DNA of 64,000 nucleotides from Alphaproteobacteria bacterium. GTDB lineage: Bacteria; Pseudomonadota; Alphaproteobacteria; Sphingomonadales; Kordiimonadaceae. Position 1 is the first letter of the stretch. Every line of letters starts with the position of its first letter. The translations under genes were made by a program, and so were the position numbers. Shown here piece after piece: positions 45,850-56,060 of the stretch. The notes beneath the pieces were generated by a model that saw nothing but the letters and a program-made list of their open reading frames with translations, was not told the origin of the DNA and searched no databases. Where the stretch lies: assembly GCA_021774735.1 (NCBI GenBank), contig JAJFIS010000009.1, positions 1-64,000 on the forward strand. The letters are read 5' to 3'.

Positions 45850-48633
45850 ATGTCAAAAGTAGATACTAATTTTCCAGAGGTGGATACGGATTTGTCCAAA
45901 GAAAAAACCGATCAAAGTGATGAGACGCAGGATAGTTTGCTGCAAACTAATGCCGGCAGCCGGAGGTTAATTCCAGTTATCGTCGCACTAGGGGCGTCCC
46001 TGCTCTGGCTTATCGCGGTTAGCTATTATGTACTGATGTCAAGCGGAACAGCGTTAAACACCCTCGGCTTATCTGGGCTCGGGTCTTTGGTCGCAGGCAG
46101 CTTTGCCCCCATTGGCCTTTTTTGGCTTATTGCGCTAGTTTTCCAACGCTCTGACCCCCTGTTAGAACGCCGCCTTGCCATAGCCCAAACCTTGCACAAA
46201 GCTATTGCACCCGTTGAAGAAGCTGAAAAAAGGCTTGATATTTTGCACGGCCAAATCAGCAAAGAACTTACAAACATTGATGCTGTATCTTTGCTGGCGG
46301 CAGAACGCATCGACAATTTAGAAGACCGCTTTCAAGAACAAGTGTCGAATTTATTTTCTGCCACGGCAGACACAGAAGCTAAAACTACTACTATCCGCGA
46401 TACGCTGCAGCGCGAGCGTGACGCAATAGAAACCATGTCATCTGACATTGAAAGCCGCTTTGGCAATTTAGAAACACTCGTCATTGGCTTAACTACGGCA
46501 ATCCAAGAAGCTAGCTCCAGCGCCCATGAAAGTGCAGATACAGCCTTAAAACAGTCAACGGAACAAGCTGAATTAATGAAAGCGGCTGGGGACAGCCTCT
46601 CCGACAAATTAAATAAAGCTACAGTGACGATGGAAAGCCGGACCGAGGAAGCCCATGTCACCGCCGATGACCTTGAGGAGCGCCTAACCAGTGTGAATGA
46701 CCGCATCTCTATCAGTACAGACTTCCTAAAGTCAGAGATGAATATCATTAGTTTGGAAAGTGACAAGCTGGCAGAACAGATAAAAGTTCAATCAGAAACC
46801 ATGGCCGAACTTGGCCGTGAGACCGCTGACCAGAGCGAACGCATTGAAGAAAGCCTTCACCGCCATGCAGGTGAAGTTAGCGATGCAGCCCATAAGGCAA
46901 TTGGCGATACAGAAGAAGCGGCATCCGCTTTTACAGAGCAAGCGGGCACCATCGCCCGCACCGTTGAAGCCGCTATTGTCGGCGCGCAGGATAAACTGAA
47001 CGAAGCCGGGGCCACGCTTGACCAACACGCACGCCACGCAGAAGAAGTTAGTGATAAAATCCACGCCAGCGCCATGGACCAAACCAAACATACATCCGAG
47101 GCCGTGTGGGAACGGGCAGAAGAAATAAATGCCCTGCTAACGAGCAGTATGGACCGGGCAGCAAGCCTGTTGGATGAAGCCGGCCAAAAAGTCGCTGACC
47201 ACGGCAATAAAGCGGAAGTACAAGCTGCCACCAGTTCTGAGCGCGTTTTGCAGCATATGCGTCAACTTCAAGTAGGTGTTGAAGACCAAATGAAAATGCT
47301 GGAAGCCGCAGCTGCAGGCAGTAAAGAAACACTAGATTCATCGGTAGAGGCCATCGCGGAGGAAGCCCGCAAACTTGCCCAGCAAGCCACGGATACATCA
47401 GAAGAGATCACCAACACCGGCCATAATATGGATGAGCGTATGGTGTTTCTGTCACAAACCTTGCAGGAAATGCGGGCAAAAATCGCCCACCTTGAAAGTG
47501 ACTTAACCACTCAGCAAAATTCCTTTGAGGCTGCATCACGCGGGGCATCGGATACCATCATTGCCGCTTCAGACCGCTTTCGCCAAGAAACGAGCGCCAT
47601 TCAAGATGCTTCTGAACGTGCAGGGAAAAGCATTAGTGATAACGCCGAGCATTTAAAACGCGATATGGAATCTCTCAATGCAACTAGCGAGACCGCAAGC
47701 GATCACTTGGCAAAATCGGGCAATCGGCTACGCAAAGAATCCGAAGGTTTACAAAGCCAACTCAACACTTCCAGCGATGCCCTTGCCACGGCGGCAGAAG
47801 CCTTTGCCGGTGAACGTAGCCGCATCCAAGGGGAAACCGGTGAAGTGGTTGCAGAGCTATCAAAAGCCACCACAAGTATCGGTCACCAAGTTGAAGACTT
47901 GCGAAATGTCTCTACCGAGGCCCACCAAACCCTGCAAAAGGCGACGGACCAACTTACGGAAACTACCAATGAAACCCGCGCTACTATTGACGGTACGGTC
48001 AATGCAGCTAGCGCTCATCTCCATAAAACTCTGGTGGATATGGCCGGTGAAGCTGGTGACCAAGTGCGGCATATGGAAGAAGATTTGCGCTCCACCCTTG
48101 GCCGTTTAACTGCTGAATATGTGCAAGCAGGTGAACAAGCAGGCAAAGAAGGTGCAACGCTCGCAGTACGCATCGGCACAGAAGCTGACCGCCTAACCGC
48201 CCAAGCCAGCAGGTTCCTCGATAAAACGGTGGAGATTGAAAAGCGCATAGCCACCTCAACCCGAGATGATTTTGCCCGCACATCACAATTGCTTCTTGAG
48301 AGCTTACAATCGCTTTCTATTGATATTAGCAAAATGCTCCAACACGACATTCCAGATAGCGCTTGGCAGGCATACTTGGACGGAGACCGGTCTATCTTTG
48401 CGCGCCGTACTTTAAAAATTGGCACCCGCGCCGCCCGCAAATCGATCGCAGAGAAATTTAGTACTGACGGCGAATTCCGTGAAAATGTTGGGCGTTTTAC
48501 CCGCGATTTCGAAGGCTTGATGGAACGCGCCATGCTTGGGGATAAAGGCAGCGCTCTCTCTGTAACACTGGTCTCAAGCGATATGGGCAAGCTTTATATT
48601 CTGCTTGCACAATCTCTGAAAAAAATATCATAG
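45850..48633 (+). CDS. Large membrane-anchored coiled-coil protein (TipN-like architecture)
   Basis: A 927-aa protein. A polar N-terminus of about 37 residues precedes two membrane helices (about 40-63 and 78-98); the rest is a very long Ala/Glu/Thr/Ser-rich coiled coil (about 110-800) with many ADQLTE- and SASxR-like heptads, and a compact C-terminal domain with DGDRSIFARRTLKIGTRAAR and VSSDMGKLYILLAQSL. The ATG at 45850 has GAGGG 5 bases upstream; the frame is open back to a GTG at 45748. The architecture recalls the Caulobacter polarity factor TipN, but this is a comparison of layout, not a homology claim. The end domain looks like a conserved alphaproteobacterial element of unknown function. 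Confidence 0.75.
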   Translation: MSKVDTNFPEVDTDLSKEKTDQSDETQDSLLQTNAGSRRLIPVIVALGASLLWLIAVSYYVLMSSGTALNTLGLSGLGSLVAGSFAPIGLFWLIALVFQRSDPLLERRLAIAQTLHKAIAPVEEAEKRLDILHGQISKELTNIDAVSLLAAERIDNLEDRFQEQVSNLFSATADTEAKTTTIRDTLQRERDAIETMSSDIESRFGNLETLVIGLTTAIQEASSSAHESADTALKQSTEQAELMKAAGDSLSDKLNKATVTMESRTEEAHVTADDLEERLTSVNDRISISTDFLKSEMNIISLESDKLAEQIKVQSETMAELGRETADQSERIEESLHRHAGEVSDAAHKAIGDTEEAASAFTEQAGTIARTVEAAIVGAQDKLNEAGATLDQHARHAEEVSDKIHASAMDQTKHTSEAVWERAEEINALLTSSMDRAASLLDEAGQKVADHGNKAEVQAATSSERVLQHMRQLQVGVEDQMKMLEAAAAGSKETLDSSVEAIAEEARKLAQQATDTSEEITNTGHNMDERMVFLSQTLQEMRAKIAHLESDLTTQQNSFEAASRGASDTIIAASDRFRQETSAIQDASERAGKSISDNAEHLKRDMESLNATSETASDHLAKSGNRLRKESEGLQSQLNTSSDALATAAEAFAGERSRIQGETGEVVAELSKATTSIGHQVEDLRNVSTEAHQTLQKATDQLTETTNETRATIDGTVNAASAHLHKTLVDMAGEAGDQVRHMEEDLRSTLGRLTAEYVQAGEQAGKEGATLAVRIGTEADRLTAQASRFLDKTVEIEKRIATSTRDDFARTSQLLLESLQSLSIDISKMLQHDIPDSAWQAYLDGDRSIFARRTLKIGTRAARKSIAEKFSTDGEFRENVGRFTRDFEGLMERAMLGDKGSALSVTLVSSDMGKLYILLAQSLKKIS

Positions 48634-48667
48634 CGTCTAATTTATATTTACCTGAAAGGTTCGCCGC

Positions 48668-49729
48668 GTGAAGAAAGCCATAGTAATGTTGGTGTCTATC
48701 CTAATGCTGACTTCTTGTGGCGCGGAGGAAACACCATCGGACACACCATCCGATACCAAAAAACATATCTGGCGTATGACCAGCACCTTTACTTCCACTA
48801 CTCCACTGCTTGGTACGCTCGGCAAGCAAATGGAGACGAAAGTCAACTTGATGACTGGTGGTACGGTCCAGATTAAATTTCATGAGCCCGGTGTGCTTGC
48901 TCCCGCATTTGAAACCTTTGATGCTGTCCACTATGGGGCCGTTGAGGCCGGCTGGTCTACGGCAGGCTACTGGGCAGGCAAGGTACCCGCACTGCAATTA
49001 TTTTCCTCCATTCCCTTTGGCCCGCCTGCCTTGGAATACCTCGCTTGGTTTGACCATGGTGGGGGCCGTGAACTTTACCAAGAAATTTACCATAAGCATA
49101 ATATTCATGCCATTTTATGCGCTGTGACACCACCGGAATCTTCTGGTTGGTACCGCCAAGAAATGAACAGCTTAGAAGATTTCAAAAATCTGAAAATCCG
49201 TTTCTTCGGTCTTGGTGCGAAGGTTATGGAAAAAATTGGCGCATCGCCCCAGTTGATCGCGGGCGGTGAAATTTTCCAAGCCCTAGAGCTTGGCACTATT
49301 GACGCCACTGAATATGCTTTTCCTTCGGTCGATTTGAAGTTAGGCTTTTACCAAGTCGCAAAGCATAATTATTTCCCCGGTTGGCATCAGCAATCAACCC
49401 TATTTGAATTGATGGTCAATATGGATGCTTGGCAAGCCTTGAACAGTACCCAGCAAGCCCAAGTGGAGGCCGCCTGCTCGGATAATATTCGCCGTTCGCT
49501 TGCCGAAGGCGAAGCAACTCAAGCCAAAGCCATGGCTAAACTTCAAGCAAAAGGAGTTGAGTTTCACATTTGGCCACCTGAAATATTGGCTAAATTGAAA
49601 GGTCACTGGCAGGCAGTTGCTATGGAACTGTCCGAAGCTGACCCTGACTTTAAGCGAGTATGGCAGAGCCTGCAAAAATTCCGCGCTGAATATAAGATCT
49701 GGTCTGACCATGGCTACCTGAAAGACTGA
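48668..49729 (+). CDS. dctP: TRAP transporter substrate-binding protein DctP
   Basis: The periplasmic solute receptor of a TRAP uptake system, 353 aa. The signal peptide ends LMLTSC, giving a lipidated Cys17, which is unusual for DctP but common in alphaproteobacteria. Family patterns: YGAVEAGWSTAGYWAGKVPA, SLEDFKNLKIRFFGLGAKV and ALELGTIDATEYAFPSVDLK. The arginine in LKIRF is the usual carboxylate ligand, so an organic acid is the likely substrate. The start is a GTG with AAAGG 9 bases upstream. It opens a dctPQM operon. Confidence 0.93.
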   Translation: MKKAIVMLVSILMLTSCGAEETPSDTPSDTKKHIWRMTSTFTSTTPLLGTLGKQMETKVNLMTGGTVQIKFHEPGVLAPAFETFDAVHYGAVEAGWSTAGYWAGKVPALQLFSSIPFGPPALEYLAWFDHGGGRELYQEIYHKHNIHAILCAVTPPESSGWYRQEMNSLEDFKNLKIRFFGLGAKVMEKIGASPQLIAGGEIFQALELGTIDATEYAFPSVDLKLGFYQVAKHNYFPGWHQQSTLFELMVNMDAWQALNSTQQAQVEAACSDNIRRSLAEGEATQAKAMAKLQAKGVEFHIWPPEILAKLKGHWQAVAMELSEADPDFKRVWQSLQKFRAEYKIWSDHGYLKD

Positions 49730-49732
49730 TGC

Positions 49733-50281
49733 GTGCTTAACTTAATCCGCATATCTGATAGCCTTGAAGCTATCGTCCAGCGCATCGGCAAAGCTGCTGC
49801 TTGGTTGATGATCGCCCTCATGCTGGTCATTGTTACTGATGTGCTATTGCGACGTTGGCTCATCATTGGCTCAACAAAGCTGCAAGAATTAGAGTGGCAC
49901 CTCCACGGCGCCCTATTTCTGCTTACCATTGGCTGGGCCTATACCAAAGACGCCCATGTTCGGATCGAGCTATTTCACGGCAAATTTAAGGCCCGCACAA
50001 AAGCATGGTTAGAGCTTTGGGGCTGTTTACTGTTCCTAATTCCCTATGTTATCGCTATTGTTTATTTCGGTAATGACTATGCCCAAATAAGCTATACCTA
50101 CAGCGAAACTTCCGCCTCCCCCACTGGACTGCCCGCTCGTTGGGTCATTAAATATATTATGGTCTTTGGCTTTGTCTTGCTTGGCCTTGCGGGCATATCA
50201 AGGCTGCTTAAGTCGTTAGTATTTTTAAGTAACAGCACAGGGGACGGCGCTAATTTCCGCTCCGAGGACATAACGCCGTGA
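49733..50281 (+). CDS. dctQ: TRAP transporter small permease DctQ
   Basis: A 182-aa membrane protein with four helices (about 18-38, 50-70, 90-110, 135-158), the DctQ size and topology. LQELEWHLHGALFLLTIGWA and YTKDAHVRIELFH are family landmarks. It starts with GTG 3 bases after dctP and overlaps dctM by 4 bases. Confidence 0.93.
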   Translation: MLNLIRISDSLEAIVQRIGKAAAWLMIALMLVIVTDVLLRRWLIIGSTKLQELEWHLHGALFLLTIGWAYTKDAHVRIELFHGKFKARTKAWLELWGCLLFLIPYVIAIVYFGNDYAQISYTYSETSASPTGLPARWVIKYIMVFGFVLLGLAGISRLLKSLVFLSNSTGDGANFRSEDITP

Positions 50282-51642
50282 TGGGAAGCATAATAGATTT
50301 TCTGCCGCTGCTTATGTTCGCAGCCTTAGCGCTGTTTCTATTTAGCGGCTATCCCGTGGCTTTTGTGCTGGGCGGTGTAGGTCTTGGTTTCTGGTTACTT
50401 GCGGTGGGACTTGGACTGCACAGTGAAGCGAGCTTTTTCCTTGTAGTCAGTCGCATTTACGGCGCTGTTGTCACCAAGCAAATGCTGGTGGCTATCCCGA
50501 TGTTTATTTTCATGGGCATGATGCTGGAAAAAAGCGGCATTGCCCGCGACTTATTGAATACCTTGCAAATTTTGACGCGCAGAGTGCCCGGTGGCCTTGC
50601 GCTCTCGGTTACTATCATGGGGGTTATCCTCGCCGCTACGACAGGCATTATTGGTGCCAGCGTGGTTATGATGACGCTACTGGCCCTGCCCGTGATGCTG
50701 GACCACGGCTATGATAAGTCACTGGCGACCAGCACCATAGCGGCCTCTGGCACGCTTGGTATTTTAATTCCGCCGTCGATTATGCTGGTGGTTATGGCGG
50801 ACCTGCTTGCCACCTCCGCTGGCGCTTTATTTCAAGCCGCTCTAATGCCCGGCCTTTTGCTTGCAGGGCTCTATTTTACTTATATCCTCATCCGCACCAG
50901 CCTTAATCCCTCGCTGGCACCCGTGGCGCAACATACTACTGTCACAAAAGTTAACCTGCGCATGCTGCTTAGCAGCTTTCTGCCACCGCTCTTGTTAATT
51001 GCCTTTGTGCTGGGGTCAATTTTCGCTGGTTTCGCCACCCCAACCGAGGCCAGTGGTATTGGTGCATTCGGGGCGGTTTTGCTAGCCGCAGCACGGGGTC
51101 GTCTAAATTTTACGACATTAAAGGCTGTCACAGAAGGTTCGGCGCTTACATCCGCCATGCTTTTTGGCCTTTTTGTCGGCGCAACGGCTTTCTCCTTTGT
51201 CTTTGCCCTGCTCGGTGGTCATGACTTAATCCTAAATTTTATCGCGGTGAATGATGTGGGCGCATGGGGTGTTCTGATCGTTTTGATGATTGCGGTATTC
51301 TTACTCGGTTTCTTCTTTGACTGGATCGAAATAACCCTGATCATACTGCCCGTTTTCGCACCTGTTATTGCGGCACTTGACTTTGGCGACCATCTTGGCA
51401 GCCCAGAAATGGGGGTTGTATGGTTCGCGGTTTTGATGGCAATAAATCTGCAAACAAGCTTTTTAACGCCGCCTTTCGGCTTTGCACTATTTTATATGAA
51501 AGGGGCGGCCCCTAATAACATCAGTCTACAAGATATATATAAAGGTATTATCCCTTTTGTTTTACTACAGCTCACCGGGCTCATTGCTGTGTTACTATGG
51601 CCTGAAATTGCATTGTGGTTACCGAATTTAACTGCGGGATGA
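50278..51642 (+). CDS. dctM: TRAP transporter large permease DctM
   Basis: A 454-aa sodium-coupled transport subunit with about a dozen hydrophobic helices. Conserved segments include AIPMFIFMGMMLEKSGIARD, STIAASGTLGILIPPSIMLV and ATPTEASGIGAFGAVLLAAA. The start overlaps the dctQ stop by 4 bases. The operon continues into the YihY gene. Confidence 0.95.
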   Translation: MMGSIIDFLPLLMFAALALFLFSGYPVAFVLGGVGLGFWLLAVGLGLHSEASFFLVVSRIYGAVVTKQMLVAIPMFIFMGMMLEKSGIARDLLNTLQILTRRVPGGLALSVTIMGVILAATTGIIGASVVMMTLLALPVMLDHGYDKSLATSTIAASGTLGILIPPSIMLVVMADLLATSAGALFQAALMPGLLLAGLYFTYILIRTSLNPSLAPVAQHTTVTKVNLRMLLSSFLPPLLLIAFVLGSIFAGFATPTEASGIGAFGAVLLAAARGRLNFTTLKAVTEGSALTSAMLFGLFVGATAFSFVFALLGGHDLILNFIAVNDVGAWGVLIVLMIAVFLLGFFFDWIEITLIILPVFAPVIAALDFGDHLGSPEMGVVWFAVLMAINLQTSFLTPPFGFALFYMKGAAPNNISLQDIYKGIIPFVLLQLTGLIAVLLWPEIALWLPNLTAG

Positions 51643-51644
51643 TT

Positions 51645-52541
51645 ATGGATAGTTTCAAGAAACATATGGCTGTGTGGGGAGAAGGCGCTGGACGCTTCTT
51701 CGCCAATCACGGCTTAACAAGTGCTGGAAATATGGCCTTTCTTGCCATGCTTTCGCTTTTCCCCTTTCTGATATTCCTTGTGTCCCTATCTGGCTTGCTT
51801 GGCCAATCAGAGCGTGGCTTAGAAGCGGTTGAGTTTTTCTTTTCCGTAGTACCGCCTGAGGTGGCCTCCACCATCCGCGGGCCCATAGAAGGGGTTATTA
51901 AAAATACACGCCCTGAAATATTAACCGGCTCCATACTATTTGCCATATGGACCGCCGCAAACGGTGTAGAATCCGCCCGTGAAGTGTTGATTAAAGCCTT
52001 TGGGCCTGAGTTTGCCCGCCCCGTATGGTTGCGCCGTCTTGAAAGCTTGGGAATTGTTATAATAGCGGCATCACTGTTGTTATTATCGATGTCTATATTG
52101 GTTCTGGGGCCTGCTCTAATGAAAGGAGTTATCAGCCTATTCCCTGACCAGATAAATAGTAGCCTAATAGAACTGTGGGGATATTTACGCTTTGTTATCA
52201 GCCCTCTCGTGTTGCTTGTGGGCGTTTACGGTCTTTATATGGCCTTAACCCCACGGCGGGTGAAAAAGGCGCACCGCTTGCCTGGCAGTATTTTAACGGT
52301 GCTAATATTATACGGCACGGCGGCGGGACTTTCGGTTTATTTGAAGTTTGCTGGCGGATATGACGTAACATATGGTTCACTCGCGGGCATCGTCATCACC
52401 CAGCTCTTTTGTTTTATTGTCTCCATAGGCTTCATTTTAGGGGCAGAAATTAATGCGGCTTACACAAGGCACGACCATAGTAATGACTTGGAAATAGACA
52501 GGCCCTCTGCAGCAGAGTATGAAGATGATATTGAAAATTGA
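51645..52541 (+). CDS. YihY/BrkB family membrane protein
   Basis: A 298-aa inner-membrane protein of the YihY (UPF0761) family, with five or six helices (near 33-55, 88-112, 135-165, 175-205, 212-240, 245-270). Family pattern: NHGLTSAGNMAFLAMLSLFP, then SILFAIWTAANGVESAREVL. Some members were once called RNase BN, which is not supported. The ATG at 51645 has GCGGG 6 bases upstream; an in-frame ATG at 51639 overlaps the dctM stop. The coupling may only reflect compact packing. Confidence 0.88.
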   Translation: MDSFKKHMAVWGEGAGRFFANHGLTSAGNMAFLAMLSLFPFLIFLVSLSGLLGQSERGLEAVEFFFSVVPPEVASTIRGPIEGVIKNTRPEILTGSILFAIWTAANGVESAREVLIKAFGPEFARPVWLRRLESLGIVIIAASLLLLSMSILVLGPALMKGVISLFPDQINSSLIELWGYLRFVISPLVLLVGVYGLYMALTPRRVKKAHRLPGSILTVLILYGTAAGLSVYLKFAGGYDVTYGSLAGIVITQLFCFIVSIGFILGAEINAAYTRHDHSNDLEIDRPSAAEYEDDIEN

Positions 52542-52610
52542 CCACAAAGCGTAAAATATAGATATACATTGCCGTCAGGGCATTCGAAGGCAAATATAAT
52601 CGGGGTACAG

Positions 52611-53420
52611 ATGACAAAATTAATGGCAGGTAAGCGCGGACTGATTATGGGTGTCGCTAATGAGCGCTCAATGGCTTGGGCAATTGCCAAGTCCTGCGCG
52701 GAACAAGGCGCTGAGGTCGCTTTTTCATACCAAGGAGAAGCTCTAGCCAAACGCGTTAGGCCGCTTGCAGAATCCATTGGTTCAGACTTTATGGTTGAAT
52801 GCGATGTATCTGATGAAGCATCCATTGATGCAATGGCAAGCCAACTTGCTGAAAAATGGGACAATATTGACTTTTTCGTCCATGCCATCGGTTACTCAGA
52901 CAAATCTGAACTACGGGGACGCTTTGTCGATACCAGCTTAAATAATTTCCTCATGACCATGAATATTAGTGCTTTCAGCTTTGTCGCGGTCGCCAAGCGG
53001 CTTGAGACCATGATGAATAACGGTGGCAGCATGTTGACACTAACTTATTATGGCGCGACAAAAATTGTTCCCCATTATAACGTCATGGGGGTCGCCAAAG
53101 CAGCGCTGGAGACCAGCACTCGCTATATGGCCCGCGACCTTGGTGTTGACGGCATCAGAGTGAATGCTATTAGCGCAGGGCCGATGAAAACCCTCGCGGC
53201 GTCTGGTGTAGGTGACTTTCGTATGCTGCTGAAATATAACGAGAAAAACTCCCTGCTAAAGCGCAATATTACCATGGATGATGTTGCAGGCGCGGGCTTA
53301 TATTTACTGTCAGATATGTCATCCGGCGTAACCGGGGAAATCCACTATGTGGACTGCGGTTTTAATGCCACTTGCATGCCGACCGATGAAGCATCCATGC
53401 ACAAATTGCTTAGTGATTAA
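52611..53420 (+). CDS. fabI: Enoyl-[acyl-carrier-protein] reductase (NADH)
   Basis: FabI reduces enoyl-ACP in the last step of each fatty-acid elongation cycle and is the triclosan target. The 269-aa SDR protein has GVANERSMAWAIAKS, the modified glycine-rich NAD motif of FabI, and the catalytic Tyr-x6-Lys in YNVMGVAKAALE. DCGFNATCMP lies near the end. Start taken at the ATG at 52611 with GGGG upstream; a TTG reading to 52569 is less likely. It is followed by aroC after 15 bases. Confidence 0.96.
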   Translation: MTKLMAGKRGLIMGVANERSMAWAIAKSCAEQGAEVAFSYQGEALAKRVRPLAESIGSDFMVECDVSDEASIDAMASQLAEKWDNIDFFVHAIGYSDKSELRGRFVDTSLNNFLMTMNISAFSFVAVAKRLETMMNNGGSMLTLTYYGATKIVPHYNVMGVAKAALETSTRYMARDLGVDGIRVNAISAGPMKTLAASGVGDFRMLLKYNEKNSLLKRNITMDDVAGAGLYLLSDMSSGVTGEIHYVDCGFNATCMPTDEASMHKLLSD

Positions 53421-53435
53421 TTAGGATTTTACCCC

Positions 53436-54509
53436 ATGTCAGTGAACAGCTTTGGCAGACTTTTTAGAGTTACAACTTGGGGCGAAAGCCACGGTCCGGC
53501 CATTGGCTGCACAGTGGACGGTGTGCCGCCGCGCATAGCGCTGTCAGAAGCTGATATCCAGCCATACTTGGACAAACGCCGACCGGGCCAAAGCAAATTT
53601 ACCACCCAGCGGCAGGAGACTGATCAAGTCAAGATATTGTCCGGCGTCTTTGAAGGCCAAACCACCGGCACCCCGATCCAATTGATGATCGAGAACACCG
53701 ATCAACGCAGTAAAGATTACGGCGATATTGCCAGAGAGTTTCGCCCCGGCCACGCTGACTATACCTATAACGCCAAATATGGCATCCGCGACCACAGAGG
53801 TGGGGGCCGTTCCAGCGCCCGTGAAACCGCCATGCGGGTGGCAGCAGGTGCCATCGCCCGGAAAATATTAGGGCCGGATATATCCATCCGGGCGGCGCTT
53901 ATCCAAATGGGGCCGCATAAAATTGACCGGGACAATTGGAATTGGGACCATGTGAACGCCAACCCTTTCTTTTGCCCCGACGCTGAAACAGCTGATATAT
54001 GGTCAGAAGAATTAGATAAAATTCGTAAGTCAGGCAGTAGCTTAGGGGCAATTGTTGAAGTGATAGCTGAAGGTATGCCCGCCGGTTGGGGTGCGCCTGT
54101 TTACGGTAAATTAGACGCTGATATCGCCAGTGCCTTGATGAGTATTAACGCCGCAAAAGGGGTTGAGATCGGCGAAGGCATGGGCGCATCTGCCCTAACA
54201 GGTGAAGAAAATGCCGACGAAATGCGGATCGGTGAAGATGGATCAATAAACTTCCTGTCTAACCACGCGGGTGGCATTTTGGGCGGTATATCATCGGGGC
54301 AACCGATTGTAGCGCGTTTTTCGGTTAAACCAACCAGCAGTATCTTAACCCCGCGTAGGAGCATTAACGAAGCCGGTGAAAATATTGATATCATTACCAA
54401 AGGTAGGCACGACCCCTGCGTTGGTATTCGTGCCGTTCCGGTGGGGGAAGCGATGATGGCCTGCGTATTAGCTGACCATATGATGCTCCACCGTGCTCAG
54501 TGCGGCTAA
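53436..54509 (+). CDS. aroC: Chorismate synthase
   Basis: AroC converts EPSP to chorismate using reduced FMN, the last step of the shikimate pathway. The 357-aa protein has the family signatures [40 protein letters not shown] and [20 protein letters not shown]. It lies 15 bases after fabI, which suggests co-transcription, and runs tail-to-tail with thrC 7 bases away. Confidence 0.97.
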   Translation: MSVNSFGRLFRVTTWGESHGPAIGCTVDGVPPRIALSEADIQPYLDKRRPGQSKFTTQRQETDQVKILSGVFEGQTTGTPIQLMIENTDQRSKDYGDIAREFRPGHADYTYNAKYGIRDHRGGGRSSARETAMRVAAGAIARKILGPDISIRAALIQMGPHKIDRDNWNWDHVNANPFFCPDAETADIWSEELDKIRKSGSSLGAIVEVIAEGMPAGWGAPVYGKLDADIASALMSINAAKGVEIGEGMGASALTGEENADEMRIGEDGSINFLSNHAGGILGGISSGQPIVARFSVKPTSSILTPRRSINEAGENIDIITKGRHDPCVGIRAVPVGEAMMACVLADHMMLHRAQCG

Positions 54510-54516
54510 TCTATTT

Positions 54517-55788
54517 TCAGAAAATGCTATAATCAATTGGCTTAAGTTGATCTAAGGATGCCGTAACCTCTGGCATTGGATATTTCAAGCCATTGCCACA
54601 GTTGAATAAAACAGTCCGATCTGATTTTTGCAAAAGGCCCGTCTCAATGGCATGGCGATAAGCCACCAGTGTTGACGCCCCTTCCGGGCAGACATGAATT
54701 GCATCTTTTTGTGCTAGCTCTAATCGTGCATCGATGATTTCTTCTTCGGTCGCTGTAACCGCAAAGCCACCACTTTCTTTAATCGCTTTTAAGATTAAGT
54801 GACCCCCTAGGGCAAAGGGAACACGAATGCCCGCCGCATGGGTAAAGGCATCGGGCCAAAATTCAGCCTTATCAGCACCCTCGTCATAGGCTTTAACAAT
54901 TGGCGCACAGCCTTCGGATTGCACCGCGATCATTTTTGGCATTTTATCGCCGATCCAGCCAAGGGCAGATAATTCTTGAAAGGCTTTCCACATCCCAACA
55001 AGGCCCATTCCGCCGCCTGTGGAATAAATGATAGCGTCGGGTGCATCCCAACCTAATTGAGCCGCGAGTTCCAACCCCATGGTTTTCTTACCTTCAATTC
55101 GGTAAGGCTCTTTTTGGGTGGAAACATCAAACCATCCAGCTTCTTCAACGCCTTCGGCTACAATTCTTCCACAATCATTGATCATACCGTTGACGCGCCA
55201 TACATTGCCGCCCAGCAAGCTCATCTCTTTGGCCATTGTAGGCGGGGCGTCATTTGGACAAAATATAAAGCTTTCCAAGCCTGCCCGATTGGCATAGGCC
55301 GCGAGCGCAGACCCGGCATTGCCATTGGTCGGCATGGCAACGCGGGTTATTCCCAGCTCTTTAGCCATAGCGCAGGCAAGGCCTAATCCCCGGGCTTTAA
55401 AGCTGCCAGTGGGTAATCTGCTTTCATCTTTGACCAATAGGTCGCCCGTTATCCCCATTTCTTTTGCGATAACATTGCAGGCGATCAAAGGGGTGTCGTC
55501 CTCCCCTAAAGAGCAAATATTTTCATTACTAATTTCAGGAAAAAACTCGCGCCATTTCCAAAATCCACCGGGCCGGGCCCAAATATCCTCTTTGTTGAGT
55601 TGCTTTTTCATCGCCGCCAGATCATAGCGCACTAGTAATGGCATACCAATGTGCGATAAGCCTTGCACTTTGCCTATTTCATAGTCTGACCTGCCGGTGA
55701 CACTACATTCCAAATGGGTAGAAAAATTTTGATAATCGGATGATATTTGTGGCGCTAAACTTAAACGGGGGGGCACGTCAAACTCCAT
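54517..55788 (-). CDS. thrC: Threonine synthase family PLP enzyme
   Basis: A 423-aa fold-type II PLP enzyme. The early HLECSVTGRSDYEIGKVQGL is a degenerate version of the zinc-ribbon-like start of this group; the PLP lysine is in ESRLPTGSFKARGLGLACAM. Asn binding is in MPTNGNAGSALAAYA and the glycine loop in YSTGGGMGLVGMW. Threonine synthase converts O-phosphohomoserine to threonine; close relatives such as cysteate synthase cannot be ruled out without phylogeny. The missing cysteine pairs are a difference from typical members. Confidence 0.82.
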   Translation of the reverse strand: MEFDVPPRLSLAPQISSDYQNFSTHLECSVTGRSDYEIGKVQGLSHIGMPLLVRYDLAAMKKQLNKEDIWARPGGFWKWREFFPEISNENICSLGEDDTPLIACNVIAKEMGITGDLLVKDESRLPTGSFKARGLGLACAMAKELGITRVAMPTNGNAGSALAAYANRAGLESFIFCPNDAPPTMAKEMSLLGGNVWRVNGMINDCGRIVAEGVEEAGWFDVSTQKEPYRIEGKKTMGLELAAQLGWDAPDAIIYSTGGGMGLVGMWKAFQELSALGWIGDKMPKMIAVQSEGCAPIVKAYDEGADKAEFWPDAFTHAAGIRVPFALGGHLILKAIKESGGFAVTATEEEIIDARLELAQKDAIHVCPEGASTLVAYRHAIETGLLQKSDRTVLFNCGNGLKYPMPEVTASLDQLKPIDYSIF

Positions 55789-56060
55789 AATGACAAAAGG
55801 TCTAAGAAATCAATACATCTAATTTCTGAACATAATAATAATGATCACCCCTGTAATTCAGGATAAATGCGAAATAATTAGATTATTATTCCGTGAGTTA
55901 TTAAAATTATATTCCAACCTAACTAAAGATATATATAAACAATGGCAATATAAAATTGGTAAAGTTTGATGTCTGACTTACATTTTGAGCTTGGTAAAAA
56001 TTGCGAAGCGTGAATAGGTGTAATATAGTCCCCGCCAAACAGTGAAAGAGGCTTATTCAT

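Noticed and set aside
55970-56014. 14-codon frame MSDLHFELGKNCEA that resembles the start of an acyl-CoA dehydrogenase
   Set aside because: It stops at once and nothing similar follows; too short to call a pseudogene.
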